Assembly (NCBI RefSeq): GCF_002505485.1 | Contig: NZ_DAVG01000032.1 | Location: 1-9,976, forward strand | Direction: 5' to 3' | Source: Methanosarcina sp. UBA5 | Lineage (GTDB): Archaea > Halobacteriota > Methanosarcinia > Methanosarcinales > Methanosarcinaceae | DNA: 9,976 nt | In this document: in pieces, positions 5,274 through 9,976 of the stretch | Layout: every line of letters starts with the position of its first letter | How positions within the stretch are numbered: position 1 is the first letter of the stretch | The notes under the pieces: model-generated | Databases searched by the model: none | Seen by the model: the letters and a program-made list of their open reading frames with translations, nothing else | Told to the model about the DNA's origin: nothing | Position numbers and translations under genes: made by a program

Positions 5274-6200
5274 ATGACACTTACTGAAATAATAGCTTCT
5301 TTTAAATCAAAATTGAATCCCTCAAAATTTGTGGATTTGCTGGAAAGAAAGGCGAGTTTCTATGATGAATTCGAGAATGGTCCCGAGGAGAATGGTTCAG
5401 GAGAGGATTCAAAATACAATCCATACTTTAATTCCGGAAATAGTTCTGCTAAAAGTTCCAATGCGGTAAGGATCCCTAAAAATAAAGATGAGCCACTTAT
5501 CAAATTGACCGATGTCTGGAAGATTTACCAGATGGGGGAGGTTGAGTTTGCAGCCCTTAAGGGAATAAATCTTGAGATTTCTGAAGGGGAATTCCTTGTG
5601 ATCCTTGGGCCCAGCGGAAGTGGGAAAAGCACACTTATGAATTTGCTTGGTTGCCTTGACATACCATCAAAAGGTACTGTTTGCCTGAATTCAAAAGATA
5701 TCTCAGAACTGGATGAATCCGAACTCGCTATCATCCGAGGAAAAATGATTGGCTTCATATTTCAGAGCTTTAACCTTCTTCCAACCCTCAATACCCAGGA
5801 AAATGTGCTTTTACCCATGGAATTTCAGGAAGAAGATAAACAAATAGCCCGACAAAAAGCCTCATACCTGCTTGAAATTGTTGGACTCTCAAACAAGAAA
5901 AAGAACCTTCCTTCTCAACTTTCAGGCGGTCAGAGACAGAGAGTTGCAATAGCCCGTTCCCTGGCTGTAAACCCGCCTATAATCCTTGCAGATGAGCCTA
6001 CCGGAAACCTGGACACCAAGACTGGGGATTACATCCTGGAGTTTCTTGATGGGCTGCAGGAAAGTGAAGGAAAGACGATTATTATTGTAACACATGACCT
6101 TGAACTTGTAAAATATGCAACAAGAGTTGTGTACATAAGAGATGGTGAGATTGAAAAAATCGAAGCACGTACGAAAAAGGAACCAGGTACAAAAAAATGA
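5274..6200 (+). CDS. ABC transporter ATP-binding protein, LolD/MacB type, with N-terminal extension
   Basis: This 308-residue ATPase hydrolyses ATP to drive a membrane export or extraction complex. All motifs are intact: Walker A GPSGSGKST (112-120), Q-loop Q164, signature LSGGQ (216-220), Walker B IILADE (236-241), D-loop GNLD (244-247) and switch H274. The layout (FQSFNLLPTL, DEPTGNLD) is that of the LolD/MacB/FtsE subgroup, which works with MacB/FtsX-like permeases. The usual domain starts near residue 74. Before it lie about 30 residues of possible amphipathic helix and an acidic, serine- and asparagine-rich linker (31-65), which is unusual for these roughly 230-residue proteins. GAGGG lies upstream of the ATG. 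The surface-protein gene follows after 25 nt, so they are co-transcribed. No permease gene is adjacent. Confidence 0.92.
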   Translation: MTLTEIIASFKSKLNPSKFVDLLERKASFYDEFENGPEENGSGEDSKYNPYFNSGNSSAKSSNAVRIPKNKDEPLIKLTDVWKIYQMGEVEFAALKGINLEISEGEFLVILGPSGSGKSTLMNLLGCLDIPSKGTVCLNSKDISELDESELAIIRGKMIGFIFQSFNLLPTLNTQENVLLPMEFQEEDKQIARQKASYLLEIVGLSNKKKNLPSQLSGGQRQRVAIARSLAVNPPIILADEPTGNLDTKTGDYILEFLDGLQESEGKTIIIVTHDLELVKYATRVVYIRDGEIEKIEARTKKEPGTKK

Positions 6201-6225
6201 AGCAAACCTGAATTGAGGAATTAAA

Positions 6226-7557
6226 ATGAAAAAGTTCTCTTTGCTCAAAATAATGCTGTTGTTTTCAGTATTCATATGTCTTGGGGCTGGAACAGCACTT
6301 GGCTCAAATGGGGATATAAAATCCGCATCTTTGGAAGTAAACCTGACTAATCAGAACCCTGATGCTGCCCGTCCGGGAGAACCTGTTGAACTCACTGTCA
6401 GCGTGCAGAACGTAGGAAACGCTAACCTGAAAGATATTGCTGTCATAGTGAACCCTAAATATCCTTTCAGTAAGGTTTCCGGAGAAGACCTCACAAAAAA
6501 GGTCTCCTATCTTAATGCACGGCAGGACGATGATGATGCAGCAGTCCTTAAATTCAAGCTTATGACAGATGCCAACGCGTCGGAAGGCACATATGATATC
6601 GATATTACCACCACTGCTAAAGAAAGCGGATCCTCATCAAACACGATTACTACTACAAAAACTGTCCAGCTCGAGGTAAGGGGCAAAGAGTACGCGCAGA
6701 TTGTTACCATAAACAAGGCAAACATTGACTTGGCAAAGGAAGAAACTCTAGAATTCATAATAACAAATACCGGAAATTCACCCCTGAAAAATATGGTAGT
6801 TTCCTGGAAAGACCCAAAAGGGGTAATTCTGCCGGTATATTCGGATAACACCAAGTACATCAAATATCTAGCCGCGGGGGACTCCGTGACCGTATCTTAC
6901 TCTGTAATGGCAGATGTAAATGCAGACCCTGGACTCTACACTCTGGATGTAGACCTCAAATTTGAAGATTATGAATCGAATGAGAAAAGCATCGCAACCA
7001 CAGCCGGTCTTTTCGTTGGTGGAAAAACCGATTTTGATGTTTCCTTTTCGGAAAGTGACCAGGGGGAGGTTTCCCTTTCTGTTGCAAATGTGGGCAACAA
7101 TATGGCATATTCTGTGAAAGTTTCGGTCCCCGACCAGGATGGATACAGGGTTTCAGGGAGTTCTTCAACGATTGTTGGAAATCTTGAGAAAGGGGACTAC
7201 ACAATTGCATCTTTCAATATTGCGAACACACAGAGTGTTGGAGGGGCTGAAAGTGATGCAAGAACACAAAGGGTCGCAAGAGCAAGCGAGAAAGAAGAAA
7301 ATGTAACTTTCATGAGTTCCAATCCTCTAAAAGTCCAGATTGAATATACGGATGCGAAAGGAGAAAGAGTAACAGTTGATAAGGAAGTAGAACTTGAAAA
7401 GACTACCGGGAACATGACTGCACAGGGATCAGGAAGATCAGGAGCGGCAGGTAACAGCAGTGGCTTCAGTTCATATCTGGTTTATATTATTTTAATAGCG
7501 GTTGCAGGAGCAGGGTTATTCATGTACCGCAGAAAAAAAACTAAAGAGCCAAGATAA
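6226..7557 (+). CDS. Membrane-anchored COG1361 S-layer-like / CARDB-repeat surface protein
   Basis: The 443-residue protein has a signal peptide (1-26: MKKF, a hydrophobic core, then TALG|S). The exported part holds three beta-rich repeats, each with an NxGN motif: QNVGN (61-65), TNTGN (180-184) and ANVGN (287-291). A Gly/Ser linker (about 395-415), one membrane helix (416-434) and a positive RRKK tail complete it. This is the layout of COG1361/CARDB-like archaeal surface proteins, which are Ig-like and probably adhesive or substrate-binding. The repeats should face outside and the C-terminus the cytoplasm. TGAGGA lies shortly before the ATG. Location directly after the ATPase suggests it is the extracellular partner of the same transporter. 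This pairing is recalled from methanogen genomes; the substrate is unknown. Confidence 0.85.
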   Translation: MKKFSLLKIMLLFSVFICLGAGTALGSNGDIKSASLEVNLTNQNPDAARPGEPVELTVSVQNVGNANLKDIAVIVNPKYPFSKVSGEDLTKKVSYLNARQDDDDAAVLKFKLMTDANASEGTYDIDITTTAKESGSSSNTITTTKTVQLEVRGKEYAQIVTINKANIDLAKEETLEFIITNTGNSPLKNMVVSWKDPKGVILPVYSDNTKYIKYLAAGDSVTVSYSVMADVNADPGLYTLDVDLKFEDYESNEKSIATTAGLFVGGKTDFDVSFSESDQGEVSLSVANVGNNMAYSVKVSVPDQDGYRVSGSSSTIVGNLEKGDYTIASFNIANTQSVGGAESDARTQRVARASEKEENVTFMSSNPLKVQIEYTDAKGERVTVDKEVELEKTTGNMTAQGSGRSGAAGNSSGFSSYLVYIILIAVAGAGLFMYRRKKTKEPR

Positions 7558-7927
7558 AACCTGAAGAAAGGAATCTCCGGAAACTATGTTCTTCCCGGGC
7601 CCATATTTGGTGCAGACCCCCGGCTTAGCAATTATTCAGTGATATTTTCTTTACAGTGATCAAATATATATTGCATTATTAAATAGAAATATTAGGGGCG
7701 GGTGGAGAAAATAGTGTACCAGTCTTAAGAAAATGGACTTCGCGATTTATTCCGGAAGAAAACAAAATACACTATTTTTGCTATTGAATTAAAATAATTT
7801 AAAAATTCCTGGTAATTTTATTATTACAAACTAATATATCTAGATACTAAAATTAATATTTAGGCTAATATTTAGTTTTTAAAATAGGTTTAATTGTTAA
7901 ATAAAGAATAGTACAGGGAGAAAGGGT
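7558..7927. other. Spacer between the ABC operon and the methyltransferase
   Basis: After the operon come a weak CCGGG/CCCGG pairing (7595-7599 with 7619-7623) and a T-rich stretch (about 7643-7655) that could end transcription. A long inverted repeat follows at 7708-7778. The last 130 bases are very AT-rich, with taatatttag present twice near 7853-7875, and probably hold the methyltransferase promoter. I cannot place a clear TATA box. No coding frame is seen, and no permease gene. Confidence 0.5.
7708..7778. repeat. 71-bp element bounded by perfect 11-bp inverted repeats
   Basis: AAAATAGTGTA (7708-7718) and TACACTATTTT (7768-7778) are exact inverse copies around 49 bp. It could be a small miniature-element remnant with terminal inverted repeats. 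It could also be a long hairpin ending in TATTTTT, that is, a terminator. No flanking target duplication is obvious. Confidence 0.45.
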
Positions 7928-8668
7928 ATGGAAGTAGAAAGTAGTAAAAATATAGAAAAAACGCATACTAAGCCAAAGAATATCTGGAAAGATTTTTTTA
8001 AGGATAAAACACACGGAGGACACAGATATTCATCAGAGGGGTTTCTTGCTATGGAAGCAAGAGAGAAATTATTCCACCTGGACGGAGGCAAAACGCTTCT
8101 CGACTTCGGGTGCGGCTCTGCAGAACTCCTTACTTATTATGCTCCGGAATATGAACAGCTCGTAGGAGCGGATTTTTCCCCATCCATGCTTGGTGAGGCA
8201 AGTAAAAGGCTCAGGGAAAAAAAGTGTAATAACATTGATCTTGTCCTTGCTGACCATGAAACACTCTGGGAAAACTTGGACTCAACCTTTGATCGAATAA
8301 CTGCAACCGGAGTAATACAGTATTTATCGTTTCAAGAAATTGACGACTTTATTGCTAAAGCATCAGAGCATCTCAATACAGATGGTAAAATTGTATTTTT
8401 TGATATCCTGGACCCCCGCTTATATCCATTATGGAAACTGGGAATCTTTACACCGAATGCAGGGCTTTTAAAAGCTTTATATAGGGTAGGTTGCGATTTT
8501 CAGACTTCAATATCAGCAGCATTAAGAAACCGCCCAAGAAACATTTACGGTTTTGCCCATAATCCATATAAAATCCAGAAAATTGCAAACAAAAACGGTT
8601 TTGAGATGCGCTGTATACAATCAATGTATTACGAATATAAATATCATGCAATAATGTATCGGACTTAA
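7928..8668 (+). CDS. Class I SAM-dependent methyltransferase
   Basis: The 246-residue cytoplasmic protein has the Rossmann methyltransferase signature. Motif I is LLDFGCGSAEL (57-67), which binds S-adenosylmethionine. Motif post-I is VGADFSPSML (79-88), with D82 expected to contact the ribose. A motif II-like LVLADHETL lies near 105-113, and FDRITATGVIQYL (121-133) follows. The C-terminal third (DPRLYPLWKLG..., NIYGFAHNPYKI) probably shapes the substrate pocket and resembles methyltransferases acting on small molecules or lipids, but I cannot name the substrate. GGGAG seven nt before the ATG supports the start. It stands alone, convergent with the radical SAM gene 87 bp downstream. Confidence 0.85.
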   Translation: MEVESSKNIEKTHTKPKNIWKDFFKDKTHGGHRYSSEGFLAMEAREKLFHLDGGKTLLDFGCGSAELLTYYAPEYEQLVGADFSPSMLGEASKRLREKKCNNIDLVLADHETLWENLDSTFDRITATGVIQYLSFQEIDDFIAKASEHLNTDGKIVFFDILDPRLYPLWKLGIFTPNAGLLKALYRVGCDFQTSISAALRNRPRNIYGFAHNPYKIQKIANKNGFEMRCIQSMYYEYKYHAIMYRT

Positions 8669-8720
8669 GTGGCAATTCGCTGGGGACTAAATTTCGCACA
8701 ATATTAGGCCGATTTCATCT

Positions 8721-8750
8721 AATAGTATCTAACGGTATCTAACGGTATCT
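8721..8750. repeat. Three imperfect 10-bp tandem copies between convergent genes
   Basis: aatagtatct, aacggtatct and aacggtatct follow one another directly. The last two are identical. They end a few bases before the stop codon of the radical SAM gene. Function unknown; it may be a slippage product. Confidence 0.7.
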
Positions 8751-8755
8751 TGTTA

Positions 8756-9844
8756 TCAGATAAGTAAATCCTCAATCCCTGCATTTTTTACAATATCGAT
8801 TGCCTTAGCCTCTTCTTCCGAAGTAAGGCGGCGTCCTATCTCCGGATACTCCATAGCCCGGTAACATGGCCTGTATTGGAACATGAGATTGAACCTTATT
8901 TGCGGGATATGTTTTGCAACCCATTCGGCAATCGGCCTTGTGCAACATTCCAAGTGGCCCGGAAGGACTAGGTGGCGAAGGAGGACTTCTGCGGTTTCGT
9001 AGGCAAATTCAAAATTGGGCCGTACGATCTCCAGGTAATTTTTTATTTTTGAATATTTCTGAGCACATGCATTATTTCCATACTTAAAATCTCCCAGGTA
9101 AACATCCACAACCCCTTCAAGAATCTCTGCAACGTCGGGGGAATGGTACATATTCGAGTTCCAGATAACAGGCGTGTTTACAGAGATTTCCCGGACTATC
9201 TTCAGGAGAGTATGTACGTGTGGAGTCGGGGTAACGAAATTCACGTTTCTGGCCCCGTGCATTCTCCGAAGGTCAATCAGTTTTGCAAGCTTCCTAGGCT
9301 CAATTCTGGTCCCAGCTTCAGGATTAGTTGAGATATCCCAGTTCTGGCAGTAAACGCAGGCAAAAACACAGCCTGTAAGAAAGATCGTATGAGAGGGTAT
9401 AAGTTCAGGCTCCTCCCCCATATGCAGGAATTCGGAGGCGTAATTGGAAGTGTCAGCCAGCCTGCAGAAGCCTTTTTCTCCGGCTTTCCTATCAACCTCG
9501 CAGCGCCACCCACAGCAATGGCAGTTCGAAAGCATTCTGTCCGTAATCTCAACCTTAAGGTCAAGAAGGGAGGGACTGGCCTTCGGAAGTTCCAGGAAGC
9601 TTTCGGTAAAAAGTGTCAACCTGTCAGCAGTGTCTTTATATATAAAAGCTTCTGCTGCTTCGAGTTCAAGATCTTCTTTTGTCTTTCGATATTCTTCGAT
9701 TTCTTTCCCATGAATTTTCCTGAGTTCTTCAAGCTGCATGCCTGGATCAAACTGGACCGGAATTCGTTCGGTTATTTTAAAGAGAGCAGGCATTTTATCT
9801 CTCTGCACCTTGAAGTAACGTTTCAGGTACTTAGGGGCTGCCAT
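8756..9844 (-). CDS. Radical SAM protein, COG1313 / PflX-like
   Basis: This 362-residue protein carries the radical SAM cluster motif CVFACVYC (C159, C163, C166), which holds a 4Fe-4S cluster that cleaves S-adenosylmethionine. The following QNWDIS and the later NFVTPTPHV, VIWNSNMY and DVYLGDFKYG segments fit the COG1313 group, which is related to pyruvate formate-lyase activating enzymes. A second cysteine set lies ahead of it, CHCCGWRC (108-115) and GFC (125-127), conserved in this group and possibly binding another metal or cluster. The first 100 residues are a charged helical extension. The true substrate is not known. The start has no good ribosome binding site; an in-frame stop shortly upstream limits extension, and Met18 is an alternative start. 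Confidence 0.85.
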   Translation of the reverse strand: MAAPKYLKRYFKVQRDKMPALFKITERIPVQFDPGMQLEELRKIHGKEIEEYRKTKEDLELEAAEAFIYKDTADRLTLFTESFLELPKASPSLLDLKVEITDRMLSNCHCCGWRCEVDRKAGEKGFCRLADTSNYASEFLHMGEEPELIPSHTIFLTGCVFACVYCQNWDISTNPEAGTRIEPRKLAKLIDLRRMHGARNVNFVTPTPHVHTLLKIVREISVNTPVIWNSNMYHSPDVAEILEGVVDVYLGDFKYGNNACAQKYSKIKNYLEIVRPNFEFAYETAEVLLRHLVLPGHLECCTRPIAEWVAKHIPQIRFNLMFQYRPCYRAMEYPEIGRRLTSEEEAKAIDIVKNAGIEDLLI

Positions 9845-9901
9845 ATTGAAATATTATTCCGCATGGGTTAAAGGCTTATTGTCTATTTCTTCCGGGTTCA
9901 A

Positions 9902-9976
9902 TTCTGATTTTCAGTCGTGATTGTAAGTCTTGATTTTTCAGTTCTGATCGTAAGTCTTGATTTTTCAGTTCTGATC
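9902..9976. repeat. 27-bp tandem repeat running off the right edge
   Basis: Two perfect 27-bp copies (9923-9949 and 9950-9976) begin gtaagtcttg and end cagttctgatc. A degenerate copy of the unit's last 21 bases lies at 9902-9922. The second copy ends exactly at the window edge, so the array may be longer. It lies about 60-130 bp upstream of the radical SAM gene. No spacers separate the copies, so it is not a CRISPR array. Confidence 0.85.

Noticed and set aside
5270..5287. ATG overlapping four bases before the ATPase start
   Set aside because: Its frame reads MYDTY and then stops; the ATG at 5274 opens the long ATPase frame.
9923..9976. Possible CRISPR array at the right edge
   Set aside because: The 27-bp copies abut directly with no spacers, so this is a plain tandem repeat.

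Overview
The window looks like a chromosomal stretch from a methanogenic archaeon of the Methanosarcina type. The evidence is the gene content: an ABC ATPase paired with a COG1361 S-layer-like surface protein, a DUF169 protein, a COG1313-type radical SAM protein, a remnant of a methanogen-style iron-sulfur flavoprotein, and a CrtI-like oxidoreductase. Promoters have archaeal TATA boxes, and long AT-rich spacers separate the genes. The genus is inferred from memory of these families; no search was run.

Layout. Positions 1-586 (minus) hold the N-terminal 195 residues of an FAD-dependent, phytoene-desaturase-like oxidoreductase that continues off the left edge. An AT-rich kilobase follows; its one supportable gene is a 33-residue single-span membrane protein (1115-1216, minus). 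Positions 1575-2157 carry a decayed iron-sulfur flavoprotein / FMN-reductase-like gene, directly followed by an intact DUF169 gene (2202-2993). A small b-type-cytochrome-like membrane protein (3340-3864, minus) is made of two nearly identical 81-residue units in tandem.

Positions 3876-5273 form a 1.4 kb gene-free block. It holds an orphan promoter-like site, a 2.5-copy 32-bp tandem repeat, and a run of interlocking inverted repeats that could fold as a structured RNA. A strong TATA box, with a perfect 19-bp direct repeat over the expected transcription start, then leads the two-gene operon at 5274-7557. This operon encodes a LolD/MacB-type ATPase and a membrane-anchored surface protein with three COG1361/CARDB-like repeats. 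No permease gene is present beside them. A SAM-dependent methyltransferase (7928-8668) and a convergent radical SAM gene (8756-9844, minus) complete the gene set. A 27-bp tandem repeat runs off the right edge.

The only genes that clearly work together are the ATPase and the surface protein. The rest appear to be independent units. Gene decay, several tandem repeats and low coding density suggest a rearranged accessory-type region rather than a conserved operon block. Nothing here proves a new system. The best candidates for new biology are the structured-RNA region at about 4763-5062, the 33-residue membrane protein, the duplicated cytochrome, and the permease-less ABC pair with its extended ATPase N-terminus.
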